64,000 bases of DNA from positions 682,001 through 746,000 of the forward strand of contig OZ243949.1 in assembly GCA_965214305.1 (NCBI GenBank). Reading direction: 5' to 3'. Both the position numbers and the translations under genes were made by a program. The notes under the pieces are model-generated. The model searched no databases and was not told the origin of the DNA. It saw nothing but the letters and a program-made list of their open reading frames with translations. The DNA comes from Azophilus sp965214305. GTDB lineage: Bacteria; Pseudomonadota; Gammaproteobacteria; Pseudomonadales; Azotimanducaceae. Numbering within the stretch: the first letter of the stretch is position 1; every line of letters starts with the position of its first letter. Below, one piece after another: positions 42,348-50,862 of the stretch.

Positions 42348-42701
42348 ATGAAAGTCATCATTGCCGGGTTCATCGACCTTGAAAATCCCGACCAGGTAAA
42401 AGACATGCTGCTCAGTGCCCGTCCGCACATTGAGGGCGCGCTTGCAGAGGAAGGCTGCGTCGCCTACGACTGGAGCGAAGATCATCTGGTGCCCGGGCGC
42501 GTACATGTCTATGAGGAATGGACTTCTTCAGATGCCTTGGAAGCGCACCTCCAAAGCCATTGGTATCGCGACATGGCTGGCCATCTTGCGAGCTACCCGC
42601 GCAAGCCAAGCAACAACATCATCAAGAAATACCGGGTGGAGCGCGAAGAGCCGGTCTACGATGCAACGGGCGTGGCGCGCGGGCATTTCTCCTCCGCATA
42701 G
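42348..42701 (+). CDS. Antibiotic biosynthesis monooxygenase (ABM) domain protein
   Basis: 117-residue dimeric ferredoxin-like fold protein. Stretches such as MLLSARPHIEGALAEEGCVAYDW, VYEEWTSSDALEAHLQSHWY and a C-terminal beta strand fit ABM/YgiN-like quinol monooxygenases or heme-binding relatives. A strong AGGAG (42338-42342) precedes ATG 42348, nine bases after the phosphatase stop. The substrate cannot be inferred. Confidence 0.8.
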   Translation: MKVIIAGFIDLENPDQVKDMLLSARPHIEGALAEEGCVAYDWSEDHLVPGRVHVYEEWTSSDALEAHLQSHWYRDMAGHLASYPRKPSNNIIKKYRVEREEPVYDATGVARGHFSSA

Positions 42702-42746
42702 TCTCAGAACTGCCCTCTTCCAGTGTACTGACGTACCCGGGGACAG

Positions 42747-42785
42747 TGGATTTGCAGCCGCGAATTCCGAAGGCAGAGGCGCTCA
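42747..42785. repeat. R1 element, left-half fragment
   Basis: GGATTTGCAGCCGCGAATTC followed by CGAAGGCAGAGGCGCT matches the inverted left end of R1 with a degraded CTAG. It lies between the convergent ABM and rfbA genes. Confidence 0.7.
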
Positions 42786-42803
42786 ACCCGCCCTTTTGCA
42801 AGT

Positions 42804-43685
42804 TCAGACCGGCTGCGAGAGTATGTCCAACAGATATTCCCCGTAGCCGCTCCTAAGCAGGGGTTTGGCGAGGCGCTCGAGGTCCGCATCGTCAATCCAT
42901 CCCATGCGCCAGGCCACTTCCTCGGGGCATCCAAGCTTCATGCCTTGCCGTTTTTCCAAGGTTTGGATGAAGTGCGCGGCTTCCAAGAGCGCGTCCGGGG
43001 TGCCGGTGTCAAGCCAGGCGTTGCCACGCGCCAAGCGACATACAGCCAGCCTCCCCCGTTCCAGGTAAAGCCGGTTGATGTCGGTAATTTCCAATTCCCC
43101 ACGCGACGAGGGTTTAAGCGTTTTGGCCATTGCCACCACCTCCTCGTCATAGAAATACAGGCCGGTTACCGCATAGCGGCTTTTCGGTTGGGTTGGTTTT
43201 TCCTCAATGGATAGGGCCTTGTAGTCGGTATCGAATTCCACCACGCCGAAGCTTTGCGGATTGACAACCGGGTAGGCGAACACCGTCGCCCCATCGCTTT
43301 GCGCCGACGCTGTTTGCAACAACTGGGAAAGGCCCGCACCGGAGAAGACATTATCTCCCAAGATGAGGGTGCTCGGGCCATTGTTCAGAAATGCCTCGCC
43401 GAGCAGGAAGGCTTCGGCCAAACCGCCGGGGTGTACTTGTATGGCGTATTCGATGGCAAGCCCCCACTGCTCGCCCGTACCAAGCACCCGCCTGAAACGC
43501 GGCAAATCGTCGGGCGTGGAAATCAACAGGATGTCTCGAATGCCCGCTTGCATGAGCGTGCAAAGCGGGTAGTAGACCATGGGTTTGTCGTAGACCGGCA
43601 ACAACTGCTTGCACACGGCCAGCGTGGTTGGATACAAACGGCTGCCCGAGCCGCCCGCGAGCACAATGCCCTTTCTAACCGGCAC
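42804..43685 (-). CDS. rfbA: Glucose-1-phosphate thymidylyltransferase
   Basis: Makes dTDP-glucose for rhamnose and other deoxysugars of O antigen. The 293 residues begin RKGIVLAGGSGSRLYPTT with the nucleotidyl-binding signature. They include YDKPMVYYPLCTLM, LGDNVF, VEFDTDYKALSIEEKP and GNAWLDTGTPDALLEA. It starts with GTG 43685. rfbB, rfbC and rfbD are not nearby. The divergent hemF starts 339 bp away, and the gap holds an R1 copy. Confidence 0.95.
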   Translation of the reverse strand: MPVRKGIVLAGGSGSRLYPTTLAVCKQLLPVYDKPMVYYPLCTLMQAGIRDILLISTPDDLPRFRRVLGTGEQWGLAIEYAIQVHPGGLAEAFLLGEAFLNNGPSTLILGDNVFSGAGLSQLLQTASAQSDGATVFAYPVVNPQSFGVVEFDTDYKALSIEEKPTQPKSRYAVTGLYFYDEEVVAMAKTLKPSSRGELEITDINRLYLERGRLAVCRLARGNAWLDTGTPDALLEAAHFIQTLEKRQGMKLGCPEEVAWRMGWIDDADLERLAKPLLRSGYGEYLLDILSQPV

Positions 43686-43737
43686 AGCTCACCCACTTGC
43701 CGCCGCGGTCATCGCGGCCCTCGGTGCAATGGGCGGG

Positions 43738-43892
43738 CTAGGAGTCTCTGCCCGCGGCAGTCGCGAAAGTTCGCCACCCCCTCGGCTGGTCGATTGAGGC
43801 GAATATCTAGCCCTATGCAACGACATTGAGCGGGCACCGGGACGGATGAGAGCGGCTTTGCCGCCGCGCATGCCGCAGGCGGAGGTGCTTGG
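43738..43892. repeat. R1 palindromic element, near-complete degraded copy
   Basis: About 155 bp beginning CTAGGAGTCTCTGCC and ending CGGAGGTGCTTGG, with the central GAATATCTAGCCCTATGCAA present. It has diverged and lost about 12 bp. Of the rfbA-hemF gap (43686-44024) the rest shows no gene. Confidence 0.75.
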
Positions 43893-44024
43893 CTTGCAAA
43901 AGGGTTGTTGGCGCATGGGGGTTGACGCTCATGGCGATTGGATCATTGGTGGGTCGCTGAGATTATCAGATCGTGCTCAATTGATGCACAATCCAGTGCT
44001 CCTGAGAACCTCGATTAGAACCGA

Positions 44025-44972
44025 ATGACCGTTTCTATTGACCCCGTGCTCAGCTACCTCATGCGGCTACAGGATGATTTGTGCAGTGCTCTGGAGAGCT
44101 TGGATGGCTCGGCCACCTTTTCCCGGAAGGAATTGCCGGGGTCCAATGGCGGCATCGCAAGACCCAGGGTGCTCGCGGACGGTCAAAATATCGAAAAAGC
44201 CGCCGTGCAGTTCACCCACAGTGTTGGCACCGCCCTCCCCGCCGCCGCCACCGAGCGCAACCCGCACCTTGCCGGCCGGCCGTTTCAGGCGGTGGCGGTC
44301 TCTGTCATCGTTCATCCACGCAATCCCTATGTACCCACCACCCACATGAATCTACGCTTCTTTTTGGTTGACGGCGGCGCTCCCGATGCCGCCGCCCCAG
44401 TTGATGCGCAGCAACCAACTTGGTATTTCGGCGGTGGGTTCGACCTCACGCCTTACTACCCGTTTGAGGCGGATTGCGTCCATTGGCATCAGATCGCCAA
44501 GGCGGCGGCCGGTTGTCACTATGAGGCATTCAAGTCTGCTTGTGATGACTATTTCCGGCTGCCTCACCGTGGCGAGCAACGTGGTGTCGGCGGTCTTTTC
44601 TTTGACGATTGGACGGAGGGTGGATTTGTGCGCAGCCTCGACCTGGTGATGGCCGTGGGGAATGCCTTTCTGCCCGCCTATCGCCCGATATTTGAACGCC
44701 GGGCCGCCCTACCCCATGGCGAACGCGAGCGGCACTGGCAACTCTATCGACGCGGCCGCTACGCCGAGTTCAATTTGGTGATTGATCGAGGCACGCGCTA
44801 CGGTCTGCAAAGCGGCCGGCGGGTCGAATCGGTGCTGGCCTCCCTGCCACCCTTGGCCGCTTGGCATTACAACCTGACACCCGAACCCGGTTCGCCCGAG
44901 GCTGAGTTGGCGTCCTACATTAACCAACCGCGTGATTGGATAGGGGCAACGCCCAAGGCCCAATCCGCTTAG
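44025..44972 (+). CDS. hemF: Oxygen-dependent coproporphyrinogen III oxidase
   Basis: Aerobic heme synthesis step forming protoporphyrinogen IX. The 315 residues contain HPRNPYVPTTHMNLRFF, the catalytic GGGFDLTPYYPFEADCVHWH, RGVGGLFFDDW and EFNLVIDRGTRYGLQSGRR. Length and order of motifs are normal. ATG 44025 follows an R1-bearing gap. Use of HemF implies an aerobic lifestyle. Confidence 0.97.
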   Translation: MTVSIDPVLSYLMRLQDDLCSALESLDGSATFSRKELPGSNGGIARPRVLADGQNIEKAAVQFTHSVGTALPAAATERNPHLAGRPFQAVAVSVIVHPRNPYVPTTHMNLRFFLVDGGAPDAAAPVDAQQPTWYFGGGFDLTPYYPFEADCVHWHQIAKAAAGCHYEAFKSACDDYFRLPHRGEQRGVGGLFFDDWTEGGFVRSLDLVMAVGNAFLPAYRPIFERRAALPHGERERHWQLYRRGRYAEFNLVIDRGTRYGLQSGRRVESVLASLPPLAAWHYNLTPEPGSPEAELASYINQPRDWIGATPKAQSA

Positions 44973-44984
44973 CCCCTGCCACCG

Positions 44985-45042
44985 GCGGGGCGGATGAGAG
45001 CGGCTTTGCAGCCGCAAATTCCGCAGGCGGAGGCCCTTGAGC
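44985..45042. repeat. R1 element, left-half fragment
   Basis: GGGGCGGATGAGAGCGGCTT, then TGCAGCCGCAAATTCCGCAG and GCGGAGGCCCTTGAG, is the inverted left half of R1. It sits between the convergent hemF and BON lipoprotein genes. Confidence 0.75.
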
Positions 45043-45056
45043 GCTTAAATGTTGCA

Positions 45057-45428
45057 TCATGTGCCCGGTTGGGCCGCGGTGGCATTTTGCTGGGAGCCCG
45101 CCTCCGCCTCCTTTTTGGGCCGCACCCTCAGTCGGTCCTCCACCGCCACCACGCCCTTGACGGATTCGACGATCTCTATGGCCCGCCGCCGCATCGCTTC
45201 GGAGTCCACGCGGCCATACAAGGATACGACCCCTTTCTTGACTTCCACGTTCATGCGCAGGCCATTCACATCCTCGGCGAAAGTGAGCCTCGATTTGATG
45301 CGGATCTGTATGGCCGTGTCGTCGGTAAGTTCACCTACCGTGCGCGTTGCGCCGGATCTATAACTCTCGCAAGCCGCCAATAGCATCAATCCGGCCAGAG
45401 TAATGAGCAGCAATCTCGCGTTTTTCAT
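45057..45428 (-). CDS. BON-domain lipoprotein
   Basis: 123-residue precursor with lipoprotein signal peptide and lipobox (LMLLAAC) followed by ESYRSG. One BON domain (about 38-105) has DDTAIQIRIKSRL, VEVKKGVVSLYGRVDSE and VKGVVAVEDRLRV, resembling single-BON members of the OsmY/DolP group that contact phospholipid. ATG 45428 is chosen over an upstream frame start at 45482. It diverges from the TonB receptor across 367 bp, which contain R3 and a promoter. Confidence 0.88.
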   Translation of the reverse strand: MKNARLLLITLAGLMLLAACESYRSGATRTVGELTDDTAIQIRIKSRLTFAEDVNGLRMNVEVKKGVVSLYGRVDSEAMRRRAIEIVESVKGVVAVEDRLRVRPKKEAEAGSQQNATAAQPGT

Positions 45429-45555
45429 GCTTCCGCCTCGTTTTGTCAGCCTGAGCGTTGCATCATAGCTTGCCCCGTTCACGAATAAACCACCGTCGCC
45501 GCGCGGTAGACGCCGGGGGCAATCTTTTCTTTGCCCTGGTCTCCAGCGCAGGCTC

Positions 45556-45720
45556 CTAGTGTCCTGCCCCGCAAATAAGTGTGATTATTCGTGGCCGTTT
45601 CGGCCCCCGGCCGCGTTGCTCCTCCTTCTGTGGGGCCTGCCACAGGGCGTCGTCGCGCCTTGCCGGGAACCGAAACGGCCTAGCGCCTAAAACCCACTTA
45701 TTTACGGGACAGGACACTAG
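45556..45720. repeat. R3 palindromic element
   Basis: 165 bp from CTAGTGTCCTGCCCCGCAA to GGGACAGGACACTAG. Outer arms (CCGCAAATAAGTG and CACTTATTTACGG) and inner arms (GGCCGTTTCGG and CCGAAACGGCC) both pair. The left CTAG coincides with the end of an R1 fragment (GGCTCCTAG). Size and CTAG ends resemble R1, but the sequence is unrelated. A single arm is at 20672. Confidence 0.85.
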
Positions 45721-45733
45721 CCCGCATAGGGGG

Positions 45734-45780
45734 TTGACAGCATTTTTTGCGAATGCAAATATGAATCTTTATTATTTGCA
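45734..45780 (+). promoter_or_regulatory. Promoter with Fur-like operator for the TonB receptor
   Basis: TTGACA (45734-45739), a 17-bp spacer and AAATAT (45757-45762) lie 34 bp upstream of the receptor start. An inverted repeat TGCAAATA (45754-45761) and TATTTGCA (45773-45780), rich in A and T, covers the -10 and downstream region where Fur typically binds. The sequence is not a close match to the classic Fur box, so iron control is an inference. Confidence 0.5.
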
Positions 45781-45795
45781 GAAGATAAATCAAAG

Positions 45796-47904
45796 ATGAA
45801 CTCGTATCGATGGATAGTGCTCCTGGGAACCCTCAGCGCAATACCGTTCGCGACCCAGGCACAACAAGGGAACCAACCGTTGGAAGAGATTGTGGTTGTT
45901 GGCAAGTATCTCTATACCGATCGCGTCAATGCCCTGAAAACGCCAACACCCATCGTCGATGTGCCCCAAAGCCTATCCATTGTCACGGCTGAGCAAATCC
46001 GGCTTCAGGGTTTCACCAGCATCGGCGACCTCATTGACTATATCCCCGGGGTGAGCACATCCCAGGGCGAAGGTCACCGCGACGCGGTGGTCTTTCGGGG
46101 TGTGCGCTCAACGGCCGACTTCTTTATCGATGGCGTCCGGGATGATGTGCAATATTACCGGCCACTCTACAACCTGGAGCAGGTGGAAATTCTGCGCGGC
46201 CCCAACGCCCTCCTGTTCGGGCGCGGCGGCACGGGCGGTATCCTTAACCGGGTGACCAAGAAAGGCGTGATCGACGAAAATTTCACTGCTTACGGAGGAA
46301 GCATCGACGCATTTGGCGAATTTGATGTTCAGTTCGACGGTAATTTTGCCGTCGGCGCGGGCTCGGCCGTTCGGCTCAACGCATTTTATGAGAACTTGAA
46401 TAATCACCGTGACGCCTATGACGGTGATCGTTTTGGGCTGAACCCAACCGCCAAAATTGAACTGGGTGAGGTCACGACGCTTGATCTGTCCTATGAATAT
46501 ATCGATCACGAGCGTTTCATTGATCGCGGCATTCCAACCGGTTCGGACGGACAGCCCGTTAAGGCATTTGAGGATATTGTTTTTGGCGATCCGGAACTAA
46601 ATCGATCACAACTTGAGGCGCATTTGCTGCGGGCGACAATGCAGCATGATTTCGCGCCGAATCTGAAAGCCAACCTCAGCGCGTTTTATGGCGATTACGA
46701 CAAGCTGTATCAGAACTTCTATGTGTCGGGTTACGATCAGGCGGCCGCCCCGAACGAAGTCACGCTCGATGGATACATCGACACAACCGACCGCCAAAAC
46801 CGGATTCTGTCGGGCAACCTGATTGGCGAGTTCGGCACCGGTACCATCAGCCACACCCTTGTCGCCGGCGCCGAATATATCGACACCGCATCCGACCAGG
46901 ATCGTTTCAATGCGTTTTGGAACACGACATCGGACGACAATGAGATTTTCACGATTACCCGGCCTCTCAATCTACTTGGTGGTGCCGGTACCAACGCATC
47001 CGGCTTAAGCACGACAAATTCCTTCACAACCGACCGCAACGACGATACGCGCGTTGGCATCGAGGTGTTTTCCGCCTATGTCCAAGACGAAATCGAGCTT
47101 TCAGATAAGCTGGACCTGATTATTGGCGCACGCTTTGACCGCTTTGACATTGATGTCTTTAACGTTCCCGCGAATGAAACTCGAAAACGCAGGGATGAAG
47201 AAATTTCGCCGCGCGCCGGCCTTGTCTTCAAACCCCGGGAGAATATTTCGCTCTACGGCAGCTACAGCGAGTCCTTCCTGCCACGCAGTGGCGAGCAGTT
47301 CGCGAATATCAACGGTAACAACAATCAATTGGACCCGAACACCTTCACTAACCTTGAGGCGGGCGTCAAATGGGACTTCAACCAAGGCTTGAGCCTGACA
47401 CTCGCCCTGTTTGAGATTGAACAAAGCTCGCCCCAGGTTGCCGATAATGACCCATCAACATTGGATGTGATCGACTCCGAAACCCGTGGTTTCGAGATGC
47501 AGATCAAGGGCCAGGCAACAAGCCGGTGGTTTTTATCGGCCGGATATGGCTATCTTGACGGCGAGCAGGTCGATAGATCGGGCCCAGCCGGTCTGCGCCC
47601 GCGTGAGTTGCCCGAGCACATGTTTTCGCTCTACAACCATTTTCGGGTGACAGACAGGTTGAGCCTGGGTCTGGGGCTCATCCATCAGGGCGAAAGTTTC
47701 ATCAACAATGGCAATAGTGCGGCCTTGCCGAGCTATACGCGCATTGACGCGGCCGCTTACTATGAGGTGTCTGACAAACTGCGTCTGCAAGTCAATATCG
47801 AGAATTTGACCGATGAACTCTACTTTCCGAACTCACACAGTACGCATCAGGCGTCTGTGGGAGCACCCCTAAACGCTCGCTTAACGATCACCGGCCGGTT
47901 GTAG
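45796..47904 (+). CDS. TonB-dependent siderophore-type receptor
   Basis: Outer-membrane beta barrel for energised uptake, probably of a ferric siderophore. The 702 residues begin with a signal peptide (IVLLGTLSAIPFATQA) and a TonB-box-like EEIVVVG. The plug has TPTPIVDVPQSLSIVTAEQI, IDYIPGVSTSQGEGHRD, FFIDGVRDD and LLFGRGGTGGILNRVTKK. The barrel ends with ENLTDELYFPNSH and the C-terminal aromatic-poor ITGRL. Plug motifs match the FhuE/FiuA siderophore-receptor group. No siderophore synthesis genes are in the window; a phosphopantetheinyl transferase and exbD follow. Confidence 0.92.
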   Translation: MNSYRWIVLLGTLSAIPFATQAQQGNQPLEEIVVVGKYLYTDRVNALKTPTPIVDVPQSLSIVTAEQIRLQGFTSIGDLIDYIPGVSTSQGEGHRDAVVFRGVRSTADFFIDGVRDDVQYYRPLYNLEQVEILRGPNALLFGRGGTGGILNRVTKKGVIDENFTAYGGSIDAFGEFDVQFDGNFAVGAGSAVRLNAFYENLNNHRDAYDGDRFGLNPTAKIELGEVTTLDLSYEYIDHERFIDRGIPTGSDGQPVKAFEDIVFGDPELNRSQLEAHLLRATMQHDFAPNLKANLSAFYGDYDKLYQNFYVSGYDQAAAPNEVTLDGYIDTTDRQNRILSGNLIGEFGTGTISHTLVAGAEYIDTASDQDRFNAFWNTTSDDNEIFTITRPLNLLGGAGTNASGLSTTNSFTTDRNDDTRVGIEVFSAYVQDEIELSDKLDLIIGARFDRFDIDVFNVPANETRKRRDEEISPRAGLVFKPRENISLYGSYSESFLPRSGEQFANINGNNNQLDPNTFTNLEAGVKWDFNQGLSLTLALFEIEQSSPQVADNDPSTLDVIDSETRGFEMQIKGQATSRWFLSAGYGYLDGEQVDRSGPAGLRPRELPEHMFSLYNHFRVTDRLSLGLGLIHQGESFINNGNSAALPSYTRIDAAAYYEVSDKLRLQVNIENLTDELYFPNSHSTHQASVGAPLNARLTITGRL

Positions 47905-47935
47905 CGAAACGGCCCCGGTGCCGTTTCGCTACAAC
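47898..47935 (+). terminator. Perfect 16-bp hairpin over the receptor stop codon
   Basis: GTTGTAGCGAAACGGC (47898-47913), loop CCCGGT, and the exact complement (47920-47935). The receptor TAG (47902-47904) lies in the left arm. There is no T-run after it, so it may act as an attenuator or RNA-stability structure rather than a classic terminator. Confidence 0.6.
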
Positions 47936-47999
47936 TGCTTGGGCACCTTCGAGCCGATACCTGGTCGGCTGAGATAGCACCTCGCCGGTCTTGAGCAGC

Positions 48000-48635
48000 A
48001 TGAGCGCTATTGATTTGGAATTGCCCGATGGCTGCGCGATGGCGGCTGGCCCGGTAGCCAGCTATCCCCTCTCACCGGTGGAGGCACCCCAGATTGGACA
48101 AGCGCATCCCAAACGACAGCGGCAATTCACCAGTGGTCGCCATTTCGCACGGCTTGCCATGCAGCGCCTCGTCGGGTTCGCGGCACCCGTTCATCGTGAC
48201 GCAAACGGTCGGCCCATCTGGCCGGAGGGTCTTATCGGTTCAATCAGCCACAGCGAGAAGCTTGCCGCGGCGGCGGTATCGAACGGCCCTTGGCGCGGTC
48301 TCGGTATCGATGTGGAAGATGCAGATCGCTTCAACCAAGCCGGGCCACGCCTGTGCCACAAATTATTTACCGAACGGGAACGAGCCGGCGATTGGTTGCC
48401 GCCGCGGCGGGCGGCGCTATTGTTTAGCGCCAAGGAGGCGGCCTATAAAGCCATCAACCCCCTGGTGGGGCAATACATCGGCCATCGCGAGGTCGAAGCC
48501 GAGATTGACTGGCAACGGTACCGATTTGCCGTGCGCTATGTGGGTGACCGGGCACCCAATCGCCTGCTCGACAGTGGCTGCGGACGCTTCAGCTTCGTTG
48601 AGGATCAGGTGGTGACGCTCTTCCTGATTCCCTAG
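48000..48635 (+). CDS. 4'-phosphopantetheinyl transferase, EntD-like
   Basis: Attaches phosphopantetheine from CoA to carrier proteins. The 211 residues show HFARLAMQRL, DANGRPIWPEGLIGSISHS, the Mg site GIDVED and the catalytic FSAKEAAYKAINP, as in EntD/Sfp enzymes of siderophore and polyketide pathways. ATG 48000 is preferred over TTG 47991. It lies 95 bp after the TonB receptor, separated by a hairpin. No carrier-protein or NRPS gene is present in the window. Its TAG stop is part of a CTAG repeat end. Confidence 0.9.
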   Translation: MSAIDLELPDGCAMAAGPVASYPLSPVEAPQIGQAHPKRQRQFTSGRHFARLAMQRLVGFAAPVHRDANGRPIWPEGLIGSISHSEKLAAAAVSNGPWRGLGIDVEDADRFNQAGPRLCHKLFTERERAGDWLPPRRAALLFSAKEAAYKAINPLVGQYIGHREVEAEIDWQRYRFAVRYVGDRAPNRLLDSGCGRFSFVEDQVVTLFLIP

Positions 48636-48672
48636 GCGTCTCTGCCATCGGAAGTCGCGAAAGCGAAAATTG
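48632..48672. repeat. R1 element, right-half fragment
   Basis: CTAGGCGTCTCTGCCATCGG, then AAGTCGCGAAAGCGAAAATT, is the inverted right end of R1. It overlaps the phosphopantetheinyl transferase stop codon and ends 6 bp before the convergent exbD stop. Confidence 0.75.
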
Positions 48673-48678
48673 CAAACC

Positions 48679-49086
48679 TCAATTTGAGGCCAGCGAGACA
48701 TTCTGCACACCAGCCAGGCGCGCCGAATCCATGACGTGAACCATGGTGCCGGTTTGCGAATCCGGATGAGGCTGAATCACCACAGGCGCTTCCGGGTTTT
48801 CCGCATGCAGACGTTCGATATTGGCCCGCACCGACCGCCAATCGACATCGCGTTGCGCTATGACAATACGGTCGCGGCTGGTGATACGCACCACAATGCT
48901 CTTCTTGTTGGGGTCTTCCGACTTCGGGGCATCGTCGGGTTGGTTGACATCAAGGCCCACTTCCTTAACGAAGGTTGCCGTCACAATGAAGAAAATGAGC
49001 ATGATGAACACAACGTCCAGCATGGGCGTCAGGTTAATGTGTTCTTCGGCTTCGTCGTCGGCGTGGCCGCCAATGATCCTGCGCAT
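48679..49086 (-). CDS. exbD: Biopolymer transport protein ExbD/TolR family
   Basis: Inner-membrane partner of the proton-driven TonB (or Tol) motor. The 135 residues have one transmembrane helix with the functional Asp in INLTPMLDVVFIMLIFFIVT (near residue 25), then a periplasmic domain (VVIQPHPDSQTG, VMDSARLAGVQNVSLA). ATG 49086 is chosen over a frame to 49173. exbB is not adjacent, so exbD is either at the end of a split set or a solitary copy. Its position near the TonB receptor supports the ExbD rather than TolR assignment. Confidence 0.87.
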   Translation of the reverse strand: MRRIIGGHADDEAEEHINLTPMLDVVFIMLIFFIVTATFVKEVGLDVNQPDDAPKSEDPNKKSIVVRITSRDRIVIAQRDVDWRSVRANIERLHAENPEAPVVIQPHPDSQTGTMVHVMDSARLAGVQNVSLASN

Positions 49087-49326
49087 GTCCCATACCCCGG
49101 AGAATTCAGCACAAGCGGCTAGTGTACCCCTATGCCGGTCTTCATCAAAGACGCTTCTTGCTATCATGCACAACAGCTTGGCCCGTCCATCCCGGCAACG
49201 CCGGCACGCACACCAATAGGCTGGCAGAGGCTCCTAGGCCAAGTTGTTGTTAGGCGGGCTGGCATCACGGCAAGGGCCACGAGGCTGTGGTGGCGCACCG
49301 AGCAAGCACAAAAAGGCCCGAAACCT

Positions 49327-50091
49327 ATGAGACAACAAACCGATCCAGATATTGAAACGCTTGCGCGCATGATGGATGCGGCCGAGCGCATCGCGTTCTT
49401 TACCGGTGCCGGAATCAGCACGGAATCCGGCATTCCCGATTTCCGCAGCCCGGGCACCGGCTTGTGGACGCAAATTAAACCCATCCCCTTCCAGGAATTC
49501 GTTGCCTCCGAAGAAACCCGGCAAGAATCTTGGCGGCAGCGTTTTGGTGGCGAGCGCACGTTGGAGAACGCCAAACCCAACAAGGGGCATCTGAGCGTTG
49601 CCCGCCTTGTTGACGAAGGGAAATGCCTCGCCGTGATTACTCAGAATGTCGATAACCTATTCCAGGACGCCGGCGTCCCGAATGATCGGGTCATCGAATT
49701 ACACGGCAATGCCAGCTACGCCAAGTGCCTTACTTGCGGGATGCGCTATGAACTGGCCGAACTGGAAATGCAATTTCGGGAAATCGGCCGGGTGCAGCCC
49801 TGCGCGAGCTGTGGCGGCATCGTCAAGTCCGCGACCATCTCCTTTGGGCAGGCCATGCCGGAAGATGCCATGCGGCGCGCCCAGGAGGCCACCGCGGCCT
49901 GCGACCTCATGGTGGTGGCCGGTTCTTCACTCGTGGTTTACCCCGCTGCCGGGTTCCCCGAATACGCCAAGCAACTCGGTGCCCGCCTCGCCATCATCAA
50001 CCGCGAGGAAACGCCGTTCGACGCCATTGCGGACATCGTCCTACACCGGGAAATCGGCCCCACGCTGTCTTTCGTCGTCGGTCTGAACTAG
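49327..50091 (+). CDS. cobB: NAD-dependent protein deacylase (sirtuin)
   Basis: Removes acyl groups from lysines using NAD+. The 254 residues contain GAGIS (27-31) with ESGIPDFRSPGTGLW, TQNVDN (105-110), the catalytic His126 (ELHGNASYAKC) and four zinc cysteines (Cys134/137 and Cys159/162). VVAGSSLVVYPAAGFP follows for NAD. ATG 49327 is preferred; the frame opens at 49132, but the extra 65 residues cover an R1 tail (GCAGAGGCTCCTAG at 49227-49240) and are not sirtuin-like. Confidence 0.93.
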   Translation: MRQQTDPDIETLARMMDAAERIAFFTGAGISTESGIPDFRSPGTGLWTQIKPIPFQEFVASEETRQESWRQRFGGERTLENAKPNKGHLSVARLVDEGKCLAVITQNVDNLFQDAGVPNDRVIELHGNASYAKCLTCGMRYELAELEMQFREIGRVQPCASCGGIVKSATISFGQAMPEDAMRRAQEATAACDLMVVAGSSLVVYPAAGFPEYAKQLGARLAIINREETPFDAIADIVLHREIGPTLSFVVGLN

Positions 50092-50160
50092 ACGCCTGGA
50101 GAGCACGTTTAGGAGTTGCGGCGATTCCGCTAAAATCGGCGGCGGTTGAAGGAGCCTGCC

Positions 50161-50862
50161 ATGGCCAAAAGCATCGCCATTGTCGAAGACGATCCGGATC
50201 AGCGCGCCAACTACAGGGATGCCATCTCCAAGAAAGGATACGAAGTGGTGGCCTACGGCAGCCGCGAAGAGGCCCTCGACGGAATGGCCGACAAATTACC
50301 GGACCTGGTCATCCTAGACATCATTCTCGGCGAAGAGGTAGACGCCGGTTTCCAGTTGTGCCGCACCCTGCTGGGCAAATCGCCGTCGCTGCCAGTTATT
50401 TTCCTCACGGAGCGCATCAACGAAATCGATAAGATATCGGGCCTGCGGCTTGGTGCTTGGGATTATCTTCCCAAACCCATATCCCTGGATTACCTCGCCG
50501 AGCGCATCTCCTCGTTGTTACGTATCAACGAAGTGCGCTCCGAGAACTCGGAGCAGAACAGCCCCACCGCCAAACAGGTCGGCGATCTCACCATCGATCA
50601 GGAGGCGCTCTTGGTGTCTTGGAAGGGGCATCGCATTGATCTCTCCGGCACCGAATTCCGTATGCTCGCCAAACTTGTGCGCGCACCCGGCCACGCGGTC
50701 AGCTACGAATCGTTGATGAACGCCACCATGCAGAGCTTGGTAACAAACAACACCATCAACACCCACATGCGCAACATACGCAAGAAATTCGAGCGGGTGG
50801 ATAGCAGCTTCGCGGGCATCAAGAGCGAATACGGCTACGGCTATCGTTGGTGGCGACCGTGA
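50161..50862 (+). CDS. Response regulator, dedicated-sortase-system type
   Basis: 233 residues. The receiver domain has IVEDDPDQRANY, phosphoacceptor Asp53 (LVILDIILG) and LPKPISL. The C-terminal OmpR-type winged helix contains LSGTEFRMLAKLV and INTHMRNIRKKF, ending KSEYGYGYRW. The receiver closely resembles the response regulator I recall from the proteobacterial dedicated sortase system (IVEDDP start, DAGFQLCRTL in place of DGGFxLCRxL). A good AGGAG precedes ATG 50161; TTG 50146 is rejected. The kinase gene overlaps by four bases. No sortase or target protein gene is in the window. Confidence 0.88.
   Translation: MAKSIAIVEDDPDQRANYRDAISKKGYEVVAYGSREEALDGMADKLPDLVILDIILGEEVDAGFQLCRTLLGKSPSLPVIFLTERINEIDKISGLRLGAWDYLPKPISLDYLAERISSLLRINEVRSENSEQNSPTAKQVGDLTIDQEALLVSWKGHRIDLSGTEFRMLAKLVRAPGHAVSYESLMNATMQSLVTNNTINTHMRNIRKKFERVDSSFAGIKSEYGYGYRWWRP

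Noticed and set aside
43846..44028. Small gene upstream of hemF
   Set aside because: Most of the frame lies in a degraded R1 copy, and the translation has no recognisable feature.
49132..49326. N-terminal extension of the sirtuin
   Set aside because: It includes an R1 tail and shows no sirtuin motif; ATG 49327 fits family length.
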